From positions 89,847 to 96,760 of the forward strand of contig NZ_MDDW01000006.1 of NCBI RefSeq assembly GCF_001854865.1: a stretch of 6,914 nt of DNA. The letters are read 5' to 3'. This stretch comes from Rhizobium sp. LCM 4573 (lineage in GTDB: Bacteria > Pseudomonadota > Alphaproteobacteria > Rhizobiales > Rhizobiaceae). Shown piece after piece: positions 1 to 6,914 of this stretch. The translations under genes were made by a program, and so were the position numbers. How positions within the stretch are numbered: position 1 is the stretch's first letter; each line of letters starts with the position of its first letter. The notes below the pieces were generated by a model, which had not been told where the DNA came from, ran no database searches, and saw only the letters and a program-made list of their open reading frames with translations.

Positions 1-118
1 CGCCGCCGCCGACATCCTCGAGCCAGTGGCCGGGATTGCTGGCGCCCATTGCCGTCTCGCCCGAAAGCCTTCCGCGCCGATCGATATGAGCTCCGCCAAG
101 GACCAGAATCTTCTTCAT
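1..118 (-). CDS. PfkB-family carbohydrate/nucleoside kinase, N-terminal fragment
   Basis: This is the first 39 codons of a minus-strand gene that runs off the left edge. The start is an ATG at 118, preceded by a purine-rich GAGGGG-type ribosome binding site a few bases upstream. The peptide opens with a short hydrophobic beta strand, then GGAHID at residues 8-13 and SNPG at 27-30, and it ends in a glycine run at 37-39. This is the layout of the PfkB/ribokinase fold N-terminus: a first beta strand, a conserved substrate-binding Asp (D13), then the di-glycine motif. Known family members phosphorylate sugars or nucleosides with ATP. The SNPG plus glycine-run arrangement recalls pseudouridine kinase (PsuK/YeiC) from memory, but 39 residues do not settle the substrate. 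The gene is divergent from recA and shares its upstream region. Its catalytic C-terminal part lies outside the window. Confidence 0.75.
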   Translation of the reverse strand, partial: MKKILVLGGAHIDRRGRLSGETAMGASNPGHWLEDVGGG

Positions 119-208
119 TTTCCCATCCCCTCGGAAGGTTTGATTCGCTGCGATTTCAGGTTGTTGATCTCGATCGTTATGTGCCCCGAACGCGTACCCA
201 CCCGGCTG

Positions 209-223
209 GAACAAGCGAAGAAC
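209..223. promoter_or_regulatory. Possible second LexA (SOS) box, GAAC-N7-GAAC
   Basis: GAAC at 209-212 and GAAC at 220-223 are separated by exactly seven bases. On the other strand this reads GTTC-N7-GTTC, the direct-repeat form described for alphaproteobacterial LexA. It lies 54 bp left of the canonical recA box and 91 bp from the start codon of the divergent kinase gene. A GATAAT hexamer (5 of 6 to the -10 consensus) follows at 232-237, so the box would fall near the -35 region of such a promoter. The match is seen directly. Binding by LexA, and which gene it would control, are inferred. Confidence 0.35.
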
Positions 224-265
224 ACAGGCCGGATAATCTTTTCTTCTCAATCCGTTGAGGGGCGC

Positions 266-294
266 TTGCAAAACTGGAACAAAACATGTACGAA
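266..294 (+). promoter_or_regulatory. Probable recA promoter
   Basis: TTGCAA at 266-271 (4 of 6 to the TTGACA consensus) is followed after 17 bases by TACGAA at 289-294, a poor -10 element (3 of 6). The SOS box sits between the two and runs into the -10, so bound LexA would block RNA polymerase. A transcript starting near 300 would have a leader of about 50 bases before the recA ATG. The hexamers are weak by E. coli standards, as is common in rhizobia, so the exact register is uncertain. Confidence 0.45.
277..291. promoter_or_regulatory. LexA operator (SOS box) of recA, GAAC-N7-GTAC
   Basis: GAAC at 277-280, seven bases, then GTAC at 288-291. This is exactly the operator form defined by mutagenesis for Rhizobium etli recA. 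The older description of the same operator, TTG-N11-CAA, is also present and overlaps it at 266-282. The box ends 59 bp before the recA start codon. LexA should repress recA here until DNA damage triggers RecA-stimulated LexA self-cleavage. Confidence 0.88.
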
Positions 295-337
295 ATTCAC
301 ATCGGCTGCTTCATTGCCTGCGCGGCTTCAATAACCT

Positions 338-345
338 AAAGGTGG
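338..345 (+). promoter_or_regulatory. Ribosome binding site of recA
   Basis: AAAGGTGG lies five bases before the ATG at 351. It fixes the recA start there. The same reading frame is open back to an ATG at 255, but that start would place the LexA operator inside the coding region and add 32 residues foreign to RecA. Confidence 0.75.
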
Positions 346-350
346 ATCGG

Positions 351-1436
<1,086 letters not shown>

Positions 1437-1466
1437 GGCATTTCCATCCATCGCTGGGTTCGTTCG

Positions 1467-1503
1467 CCGGCCGCCATCTGGGAAAGATGAGCGGCCGGTT
1501 TGC
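1467..1503 (+). terminator. Hairpin terminator after recA
   Basis: CCGGCCGC (1467-1474) pairs fully with GCGGCCGG (1491-1498). Inside it CATCT (1475-1479) pairs with AGATG (1485-1489), leaving a five-base GGGAA loop and one bulged A at 1490. The result is a 13-bp stem that starts 31 bases after the recA stop. Only three T residues follow, so it is not a classic U-tract terminator. It probably separates recA transcription from alaS at least partly. Confidence 0.65.
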
Positions 1504-1510
1504 GTTCGTC

Positions 1511-1539
1511 TGGACAGCGGTGGGTCCGAACGATAAAAG
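1511..1539 (+). promoter_or_regulatory. Candidate alaS promoter
   Basis: TGGACA at 1511-1516 (5 of 6 to the -35 consensus) is followed after 17 bases by TAAAAG at 1534-1539 (4 of 6 to the -10). It lies just downstream of the recA terminator hairpin and would give a leader of about 45 bases. This fits alaS being expressed independently of the damage-controlled recA promoter. It was identified by eye only. Confidence 0.4.
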
Positions 1540-1578
1540 CCAGTGGTTTTTCGGCGATTGAACCGCAGTCAGCGGAAT

Positions 1579-1584
1579 AAAGGG
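1579..1584 (+). promoter_or_regulatory. Ribosome binding site of alaS
   Basis: AAAGGG lies six bases before the ATG at 1591 and selects that start. The frame is open back to 1543, but the 16 extra residues are unlike AlaRS and no comparable binding site precedes them. Confidence 0.6.
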
Positions 1585-1590
1585 CTTAGC

Positions 1591-4251
1591 ATGAGCGGCG
1601 TGAATGACATCCGGTCGACCTTCCTCGACTATTTCCGGAAGAATGGGCACGAGGTCGTATCCTCCAGTCCGCTGGTGCCGCGCAACGATCCGACCCTGAT
1701 GTTCACCAATGCGGGCATGGTACAGTTCAAGAACGTCTTTACCGGTCTTGAAACTCGCCCCTATTCCACGGCGGCAACGGCTCAGAAATGCGTGCGCGCC
1801 GGCGGCAAGCATAACGACCTCGACAATGTCGGCTATACCGCGCGCCATCATACCTTCTTCGAAATGCTCGGAAATTTCTCCTTCGGAGATTATTTCAAGG
1901 AGCGCGCCATCGAGCTTGCCTGGAACCTGATTACCAAGGAATTCGGGCTCGATCGCAATCGCCTTCTGGTCACGGTCTATCATACGGACGACGAGGCATT
2001 CGACCTCTGGAAGAAGATTGGCGGACTGCCGGACGAGAAGATCATCCGCATCCCGACGAGCGACAACTTCTGGGCCATGGGCGATACCGGCCCCTGCGGC
2101 CCTTGTTCGGAAATCTTCTACGATCACGGCGACCATATCTGGGGCGGTCCTCCCGGCTCTGCGGAAGAAGACGGCGACCGGTTCATCGAGATCTGGAACC
2201 TCGTTTTCATGCAGTACGAGCAGGTGACGAAGGAAGAACGCATCGACCTGCCGCGCCCCTCGATCGATACGGGCATGGGTCTCGAGCGTGTCGCTGCCGT
2301 CCTGCAGGGCGTGCACGACAATTACGATATCGACCTGTTCAAGGCGCTGATCTCCGCTTCGGTGGAGGCGACCGGCGTGAAGGCCGAGGGCGAACGCCGC
2401 GCCAGCCACCGCGTGATTGCCGATCACCTGCGCTCTTCCGCTTTCCTGATTGCGGATGGCGTCCTGCCGTCGAACGAGGGCCGCGGCTACGTGCTGCGCC
2501 GGATCATGCGCCGCGCGATGCGCCACGCCGAGCTTCTCGGCGCGCGTGAGCCGCTGCTTTGGAAGCTTCTGCCGATCCTGGTGCAGGAAATGGGCCGCGC
2601 CTATCCGGAGCTCGTGCGTGCGGAGGCCCTGATTTCCGAGACGCTCAAGCTGGAGGAAACCCGTTTCCGCAAGACGCTGGAGCGCGGCCTCTCGCTGTTG
2701 TCCGATGCGACCAGCACGCTCGGCAAGGGCGACATGCTGGATGGCGAGACCGCCTTCAAGCTCTACGACACCTACGGCTTCCCGCTCGACCTGACCCAGG
2801 ACGCCCTGCGCGCCCGCGAGATCGGCGTCGACATTGCCGGCTTCACCGACGCCATGGAGCGCCAGAAGGCGGAGGCCCGCGCGAGCTGGGCAGGCTCCGG
2901 CGACAAGGCGACCGAAACCGTTTGGTTTGAGCTCAAGGAAAAGCACGGCGCCACGGAATTCCTGGGTTACGACACCGAAACCGCCGAAGGCGTGGTGCAG
3001 GCGATCGTCAGGGACGGCAAGGTCATCGATAGTGCCTCCGCCGGCGATCAAGTTCAGGTCGTCGTCAACCAGACCCCGTTCTATGGAGAATCCGGTGGCC
3101 AGGTCGGAGATACCGGCGTGATCTCCACGGACCATGCGCGCCTGACCGTGTCGGATACCCAGAAGAAGGGCGAGGGGCTCTTCGTCCACACGGCAACCAT
3201 TTCGGACGGCACGCTGGAGACCGGCGATGCGGTTCTATTGGCAGTCGATCACGAGCGCCGCTCGCGCCTGCGCGCCAACCATTCCGCCACGCACCTGCTG
3301 CACGAAGCGCTGCGCGAGGTTCTGGGCGGACATGTGGCGCAGAAGGGTTCGCTCGTGGCGCCGGAGCGGCTTCGCTTCGATATCTCGCATCCGAAGCCGA
3401 TGACGGCCGAGGAACTGCAGAAGGTGGAAGACATGGCAAACGCCATCGTCTTGCAGAATTCTCCCGTTTCCACGCGCCTGATGAGCGTCGACGACGCGAT
3501 CGCCGAAGGCGCGATGGCACTGTTCGGGGAAAAGTACGGCGATGAAGTGCGTGTTGTTTCCATGGGCAAGGGGCTCGAGGGTTCCAAGGCCGGAAAGACC
3601 TATTCGCTGGAACTCTGTGGCGGGACGCATGTGAACGCTACCGGCGATATCGGCCTTGTGCGCGTTCTTTCCGAAAGTGCGGTCGGAGCGGGTGTGCGCC
3701 GCATCGAGGCGCTCACGGGTGATGCCGCTCGGACCTATCTCGCCGAGCAGGACGAGCGCGTGAAATCGCTTGCTGGTACCCTCAAGGTGCAGCCGGCGGA
3801 AGTTCTGCCGCGCATCGAAGCGCTTATCGAGGAGCGGCGCAAGCTGGAGCGCGAGCTCGCCGAAGCCAAGCGCCGGCTCGCCATGGGCGGCGGGCAGGCT
3901 GGCGCCGGCGATGACGTTCAGGAAATCGGCGGCGTCAAGTTCCTCGGAAAATCCCTTGAAGGGATCGATGCAAAGGACCTCAAGGGATTGGCCGACGAAG
4001 GCAAGGCGAGCCTCGGTTCGGGCGTCGTTACGCTGGTCGGCGTTTCCGCCGACGGCAAGGCGAGCGCGGTTGTCGCCGTTACGCCGGACCTGACGGAGCG
4101 TTTCAGCGCCGTGGACCTCGTTCGGGTCGCGTCGGCCGCTCTTGGCGGAAAGGGCGGCGGCGGCCGACCGGATATGGCGCAGGCGGGCGGTCCGGACGGC
4201 TCGAAGTCGCAGGAGGCCATCGCGGCCGTGGCTGCCGCTCTCGGGGCCTGA
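1591..4251 (+). CDS. alaS: Alanine--tRNA ligase
   Basis: This gene encodes an 886-residue cytoplasmic class II synthetase (E. coli AlaRS is about 876). It charges tRNA-Ala with alanine using ATP. The catalytic core covers about residues 1-240, with the motif 2 region [16 protein letters not shown] at 84-99 and motif 3 GMGLER at 228-233. A tRNA-recognition helical domain follows. The editing domain that hydrolyses Ser- and Gly-tRNA-Ala keeps all four zinc/catalytic-site residues: His564 and His568 (HSATH) and Cys676 and His680 (CGGTH). A charged helical segment (about 740-765) leads into the C-Ala (DHHA1) domain, ending with a glycine-rich stretch and RPDMAQAGG at 859-867. All modules are intact. 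The start is chosen at 1591 because of the AAAGGG site and because [11 protein letters not shown] matches the family N-terminus. It probably has its own promoter in the recA-alaS spacer. Confidence 0.99.
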   Translation: MSGVNDIRSTFLDYFRKNGHEVVSSSPLVPRNDPTLMFTNAGMVQFKNVFTGLETRPYSTAATAQKCVRAGGKHNDLDNVGYTARHHTFFEMLGNFSFGDYFKERAIELAWNLITKEFGLDRNRLLVTVYHTDDEAFDLWKKIGGLPDEKIIRIPTSDNFWAMGDTGPCGPCSEIFYDHGDHIWGGPPGSAEEDGDRFIEIWNLVFMQYEQVTKEERIDLPRPSIDTGMGLERVAAVLQGVHDNYDIDLFKALISASVEATGVKAEGERRASHRVIADHLRSSAFLIADGVLPSNEGRGYVLRRIMRRAMRHAELLGAREPLLWKLLPILVQEMGRAYPELVRAEALISETLKLEETRFRKTLERGLSLLSDATSTLGKGDMLDGETAFKLYDTYGFPLDLTQDALRAREIGVDIAGFTDAMERQKAEARASWAGSGDKATETVWFELKEKHGATEFLGYDTETAEGVVQAIVRDGKVIDSASAGDQVQVVVNQTPFYGESGGQVGDTGVISTDHARLTVSDTQKKGEGLFVHTATISDGTLETGDAVLLAVDHERRSRLRANHSATHLLHEALREVLGGHVAQKGSLVAPERLRFDISHPKPMTAEELQKVEDMANAIVLQNSPVSTRLMSVDDAIAEGAMALFGEKYGDEVRVVSMGKGLEGSKAGKTYSLELCGGTHVNATGDIGLVRVLSESAVGAGVRRIEALTGDAARTYLAEQDERVKSLAGTLKVQPAEVLPRIEALIEERRKLERELAEAKRRLAMGGGQAGAGDDVQEIGGVKFLGKSLEGIDAKDLKGLADEGKASLGSGVVTLVGVSADGKASAVVAVTPDLTERFSAVDLVRVASAALGGKGGGGRPDMAQAGGPDGSKSQEAIAAVAAALGA

Positions 4252-4264
4252 TGCAGGAATGGAA

Positions 4265-4288
4265 GCGCGCCGCTCCCGGGCGGCACGC
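4265..4288 (+). terminator. Weak hairpin between alaS and ttcA
   Basis: GCCGC (4269-4273) pairs with GCGGC (4280-4284) around the loop TCCCGG. After one C-A mismatch, GCG (4265-4267) pairs with CGC (4286-4288). It begins 14 bases after the alaS stop. No T run follows, so it may be a partial terminator, a mRNA 3'-end stabiliser or nothing. The rest of the 83-bp spacer shows no convincing promoter. Confidence 0.3.
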
Positions 4289-4334
4289 ATCACCATGAGC
4301 GGCCCGTATTTCCGCGGCCTTTCAGGAGAGGCGA

Positions 4335-5210
4335 ATGGGGATAGTGACGGCAATCGCCGATGAACTGGATGAAGAGGCCGAAAACGGGCTCGTTCCAGCC
4401 CTTTTCGCCGGTGCGCCAAGTTCCGTTTCCTTCAACAAGCTGCGCAAGCGACTACTGAGGCAGGTGCGCCAGGCTTTCGACGATTTCGGCATGCTGAAGG
4501 GCCAGAAGCGCTGGCTTGTCGGCCTTTCGGGCGGCAAGGATTCCTATTCGCTGCTCGCTGTTCTGCTGGATCTGCAATGGCGTGGACTGCTGCCGGTGGA
4601 ACTGATCGCCTGCAATCTCGACCAGGGCCAGCCGAATTTCCCGAAGCACGTGCTTCCCGATTACCTGACCTCGATCGGCGTCAGACACCGGATCGAATAC
4701 CGCGATACGTATTCGGTGGTGAAGGAGAAGGTTCCGCAGGGCGCGACCTATTGCTCGCTCTGTTCGCGGCTCAGGCGCGGCAATCTTTACCGCATCGCGC
4801 GCGAAGAGGGCTGCGATGCGCTGGTGCTCGGGCATCACCGCGAGGATATCCTAGAAACCTTTTTTATGAACTTCTTTCACGGCGGCAGGCTTGCGGCAAT
4901 GCCGCCGAAACTCCTGAACGACGAGGGTGATCTGATGGTGCTGCGGCCACTGGCCTATTGCGCGGAGGACGACCTTGCGAAATTCGCCGCCGCCATGCAG
5001 TTCCCTATCATTCCCTGCGATCTCTGCGGCTCGCAGGACGGCCTGCAGCGCAACGCCATGAAGGCTATGCTCGCCGATATCGAGGCGCGCATGCCGGGCC
5101 GGAAGGATACGATGCTTCGGGCACTGGCGCACGCGAACCCGTCCCACCTTCTCGATCCGAAACTCTTCGATTTCGCCGGCCTTTCCGCCGCTCCAAGGAT
5201 TTCAGAATGA
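4335..5210 (+). CDS. ttcA: tRNA 2-thiocytidine(32) synthetase TtcA
   Basis: This 291-residue protein belongs to the PP-loop ATPase superfamily. TtcA adenylates cytidine 32 in the anticodon loop of certain tRNAs and replaces the oxygen with sulfur, using a labile [4Fe-4S] cluster and sulfur supplied through a cysteine desulfurase. The PP-loop SGGKDS is at 65-70. The cluster cysteines are in [10 protein letters not shown] at 140-149 (Cys140, Cys143) and in the PCDLCGSQ motif at 227-234 (Cys228, Cys231). Further TtcA signatures are LGHHREDIL at 165-173 and RPLAYC at 204-209. The start is supported by AGGAGAGG at 4324-4331. Compared with the E. coli protein, as remembered, it has an acidic N-terminal extension of about 15 residues and lacks most of the C-terminal tail of about 40 residues. 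Its stop overlaps the start of the next gene (ATGA), which indicates one operon. Confidence 0.95.
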   Translation: MGIVTAIADELDEEAENGLVPALFAGAPSSVSFNKLRKRLLRQVRQAFDDFGMLKGQKRWLVGLSGGKDSYSLLAVLLDLQWRGLLPVELIACNLDQGQPNFPKHVLPDYLTSIGVRHRIEYRDTYSVVKEKVPQGATYCSLCSRLRRGNLYRIAREEGCDALVLGHHREDILETFFMNFFHGGRLAAMPPKLLNDEGDLMVLRPLAYCAEDDLAKFAAAMQFPIIPCDLCGSQDGLQRNAMKAMLADIEARMPGRKDTMLRALAHANPSHLLDPKLFDFAGLSAAPRISE

Positions 5211-6031
5211 CTTTGCCGCTCGATGTCGCTCGCCTTGCCGATCTGCTTCGTCAGGCCGCCAAGGCCGAGATACTGCCGCGCTTTCGCCGGCTCGGCCGCG
5301 GCGATATTCGCGCGAAGAGCGAGGCGACCGATCTGGTGACTGAGGCTGACGAGGCTGCCGAGCGGATGCTCAAGCGGGAGATCGAGACCCTGGTGCCGAA
5401 CGCACTCTTCGTCGGCGAGGAGTCGGTCGCAGCGGATCCCGATTTGCTCGGCAGGCTGCCGGATGCCGATTTCGCGGTGGTAGTCGATCCGATCGACGGC
5501 ACTTTCAACTTCGCCTCGGGCATTCCCGCCTTCGGCGTCATGGCTTCGGTTGTCTGGAAGGGCGAGACCGTGGCCGGCATCATCTACGATCCGATGGGCG
5601 ACGACTGGGTCATGGCCGAGAAAGGGGCCGGCGCCTTCCTCCGCCGTCCGGACGGCTCCTCACAACCGCTTCGCGTCGCCCCAGCCGCGTCGATGGAGCA
5701 GATGGTCGGAATGGCGTCCACGGGCTTCCTGCCGGCAGAACGTCGTGCGGAAATCCTCGGTAATCTCGCCAAGGTGCGCTATGTGATGTCCTATCGCTGC
5801 GCGGCCCATGAATATCGTGCCTTTGCCAGCGGTTATGCGCATTATCTCATGTATAATAAGATGATGCCGTGGGATCATCTGGCCGGCGCGCTGATTGCGG
5901 CTGAGGCCGGGGCTCATGTGGCGCGTTTCGATGGATCGCGCTATCTACCGCGGCACACAAGCGGCGGCCTTCTGATTTCGACCGATCCCGAAAGCTGGGA
6001 AGCGCTGCGGCGTGAGGTCTTCACGCTCTGA
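5207..6031 (+). CDS. Inositol monophosphatase family protein
   Basis: This 274-residue protein is a Mg2+- and Li+-sensitive-type sugar phosphatase of the IMPase/FBPase superfamily. The metal-binding residues are all present: DLVTEAD at 42-48 (Asp48), GEES at 70-73 (Glu71), DPIDGT at 94-99 (Asp94, Asp97) and PWDHLAG at 221-227 (Asp223). DPIDGTFNF is closer to inositol-monophosphatase/SuhB-type enzymes than to CysQ, where DPLDGTKEF is usual. A histidinol-phosphatase or another sugar-phosphate substrate remains possible. There is no signal peptide, so it is probably cytoplasmic. The start at 5207 overlaps the ttcA stop by four bases (ATGA). AAGGA at 5195-5199, inside the ttcA coding region, serves as its ribosome binding site, so translational coupling to ttcA is likely. 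The frame is open further upstream inside ttcA, but those residues are shadow sequence. Confidence 0.92.
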   Translation: MTLPLDVARLADLLRQAAKAEILPRFRRLGRGDIRAKSEATDLVTEADEAAERMLKREIETLVPNALFVGEESVAADPDLLGRLPDADFAVVVDPIDGTFNFASGIPAFGVMASVVWKGETVAGIIYDPMGDDWVMAEKGAGAFLRRPDGSSQPLRVAPAASMEQMVGMASTGFLPAERRAEILGNLAKVRYVMSYRCAAHEYRAFASGYAHYLMYNKMMPWDHLAGALIAAEAGAHVARFDGSRYLPRHTSGGLLISTDPESWEALRREVFTL

Positions 6032-6039
6032 CTAATCGG

Positions 6040-6066
6040 GGCGGGGCGCTTGGCTGCGCCGCCGCC
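6040..6066. terminator. Hairpin in the convergent spacer (possible bidirectional terminator)
   Basis: GGCGGGGCGC (6040-6049) pairs with GCGCC and CCGCC (6056-6060 and 6062-6066) with a single bulged G at 6061 and a six-base loop TTGGCT. This gives ten base pairs. It occupies most of the 46-bp gap between the phosphatase and the convergent transporter, so it could end transcripts from both sides. Neither side has a real T tract, so the efficiency is uncertain. Confidence 0.5.
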
Positions 6067-6077
6067 TTCCGAAAACG

Positions 6078-6914
6078 TCACACCGGCGGGTTATGAGGCT
6101 GGAACAGTTTCCCCTTTTCGCCGATCAGCACGAAGATCAGACCGATCACCGAAACCGTGAAGAAGCCGGCGACCATCGGCAGGGCGGTGCCGTTGAATGC
6201 CTGTCCGATCATCGCGCCGATCACACCGCCGCCGAGCGTTCCCATGAAGCCGAGTACGGAGGATGCCGTTCCGGCGACATGGCCTAGCGGCTCCATCGCG
6301 AGCGAGTTGAAGTTCGACCCAATCCAGCCGAACTGGAACATGGCCAGCGCGAAGAAGGCCAGGAAAAGCGGGAAGGGCATGGGCTGCGGGCCGAAGATCT
6401 GCACCATCAGCCACAGGAAGGTGATCCCGATGAAGCCGAGCAGCGAGCCATGGGAGAGGCGGCGCATGCCGAAGCGCCCCACGAGCTGCGAGTTGATGAA
6501 GGACGAGAAGGCCATGAAAACCGCCACCGCCGCGAAGGCGACCGGGAACCAGACGCCAAGCTGATAGATGCCGACATAGCCCTGCTGCGCGGAATTGATG
6601 AATCCGAACAGCGCACCGAAGATGAAGGTGCTCGAGATGGTATAACAGAGCGCAACACGGTTGGTGAGCACGATGCGGAAACCGTCGAGTACGGAGGAGA
6701 GGGTGAACGGCCGTACGTCCTCGGCATGCAGGGTTTCCGGCAGGCGCATGTTCATCCAGATGACCACCGCAAGCGCCGCAGCCGCCATGAAGACGAAGAT
6801 CAGATGCCAGTCGCCGAAGAGCAGGATGATCTGACCGGTGCCCGGCGCGATGACCGGAACCACCATGAAGACCATCATGATCAGCGACATCACCTCGGCC
6901 ATGGCGCGGCCGCC
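6078..6914 (-). CDS. Bcr/CflA-type multidrug efflux MFS transporter, N-terminus missing
   Basis: The visible 278 residues are the C-terminal two thirds of an inner-membrane major facilitator protein. The gene continues past the right edge: four codons (G-G-R-A) precede the first visible Met at 6902, which is therefore internal. About eight hydrophobic segments are seen, fitting TM5 to TM12 of a 12-TM protein of about 400 residues. The first contains VPVIAPGTGQ, the motif-C-like TM5 signature of drug:H+ antiporters. It is preceded by RAMAEVMS, which resembles the segment at this place in Bcr/CflA proteins. A polar loop with LPETLHAEDV separates the two halves. Family members export drugs such as bicyclomycin or chloramphenicol, or sometimes metabolites such as cysteine, but the substrate here cannot be read from sequence. 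It converges on the phosphatase gene and ends 46 bp from it. Confidence 0.88.
   Translation of the reverse strand, partial: GGRAMAEVMSLIMMVFMVVPVIAPGTGQIILLFGDWHLIFVFMAAAALAVVIWMNMRLPETLHAEDVRPFTLSSVLDGFRIVLTNRVALCYTISSTFIFGALFGFINSAQQGYVGIYQLGVWFPVAFAAVAVFMAFSSFINSQLVGRFGMRRLSHGSLLGFIGITFLWLMVQIFGPQPMPFPLFLAFFALAMFQFGWIGSNFNSLAMEPLGHVAGTASSVLGFMGTLGGGVIGAMIGQAFNGTALPMVAGFFTVSVIGLIFVLIGEKGKLFQPHNPPV

Noticed and set aside
188..197. GAAC-GC-GTAC resembling a compressed LexA site
   Set aside because: The half-sites are two bases apart instead of seven, which does not fit LexA recognition.
255..350. Upstream extension of the recA frame by 32 residues
   Set aside because: It would put the LexA operator and promoter inside the coding region, the extra residues are unlike RecA, and the real ribosome binding site is at 338-345.
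4299..4322. GCGG/CCGC or GGCC/GGCC pairing followed by TTT just before ttcA
   Set aside because: Only four base pairs with a loop of 9-11 bases can form, and the run of three T leads straight into the ttcA ribosome binding site. This is too weak to call a terminator.
3235..4419. A 394-codon minus-strand open frame opposite the 3' part of alaS
   Set aside because: It is a shadow of the GC-rich alaS reading frame, with no recognisable domain or convincing start.
4860..4865. A run of six T in ttcA, considered as a slippage or frameshift site
   Set aside because: It encodes two Phe codons within a conserved, uninterrupted TtcA frame, and nothing suggests a useful alternative frame downstream.
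5852..5857. A perfect TATAAT inside the phosphatase gene
   Set aside because: It is explained by the Tyr-Asn codons just before the conserved PWDHLAG motif. The nearest -35-like hexamer (TTGCCA at 5823-5828) is 23 bp away, too far.

Overview
The window looks like ordinary chromosome from an alphaproteobacterium of the Rhizobiaceae (Rhizobium/Agrobacterium/Ensifer type). Four observations support this. The RecA sequence, including its N-terminus and short acidic tail, matches the rhizobial form as I remember it. A GAAC-N7-GTAC operator of the type defined for rhizobial recA lies just upstream of recA. Base composition is GC-rich with strongly GC-biased third codon positions. The Bcr/CflA-type transporter and TtcA are also of the kinds usual in this group. 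Most of the window is well-conserved housekeeping sequence, and I saw no mobile element, CRISPR array, rRNA or tRNA gene.

Layout from left to right: (1) the first 39 codons of a PfkB-family sugar/nucleoside kinase on the minus strand, cut by the left edge; (2) a 232-bp divergent intergenic region holding the recA promoter, a textbook alphaproteobacterial LexA box (277-291) and a second, possible LexA box (209-223); (3) recA (351-1436); (4) a strong GC hairpin and then a likely promoter for alaS; (5) alaS (1591-4251), encoding a full-length alanyl-tRNA synthetase with synthetic, editing and C-Ala domains; (6) an 83-bp spacer with a weaker hairpin; (7) ttcA (4335-5210), a tRNA C32 2-thiolation enzyme, whose stop codon overlaps the start of (8) an inositol-monophosphatase-family gene (5207-6031); (9) a 46-bp convergent spacer with a GC hairpin; (10) a Bcr/CflA-type MFS drug transporter on the minus strand, missing its N-terminus at the right edge.

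Functionally, recA is the DNA-damage inducible recombinase. alaS and ttcA both act on tRNA, through charging and anticodon-loop thiolation respectively. The phosphatase is probably translationally coupled to ttcA but has no obvious role in tRNA modification. The most interesting non-coding signal is the pair of LexA-like sites between the kinase and recA. I found no evidence for a previously undescribed system here.
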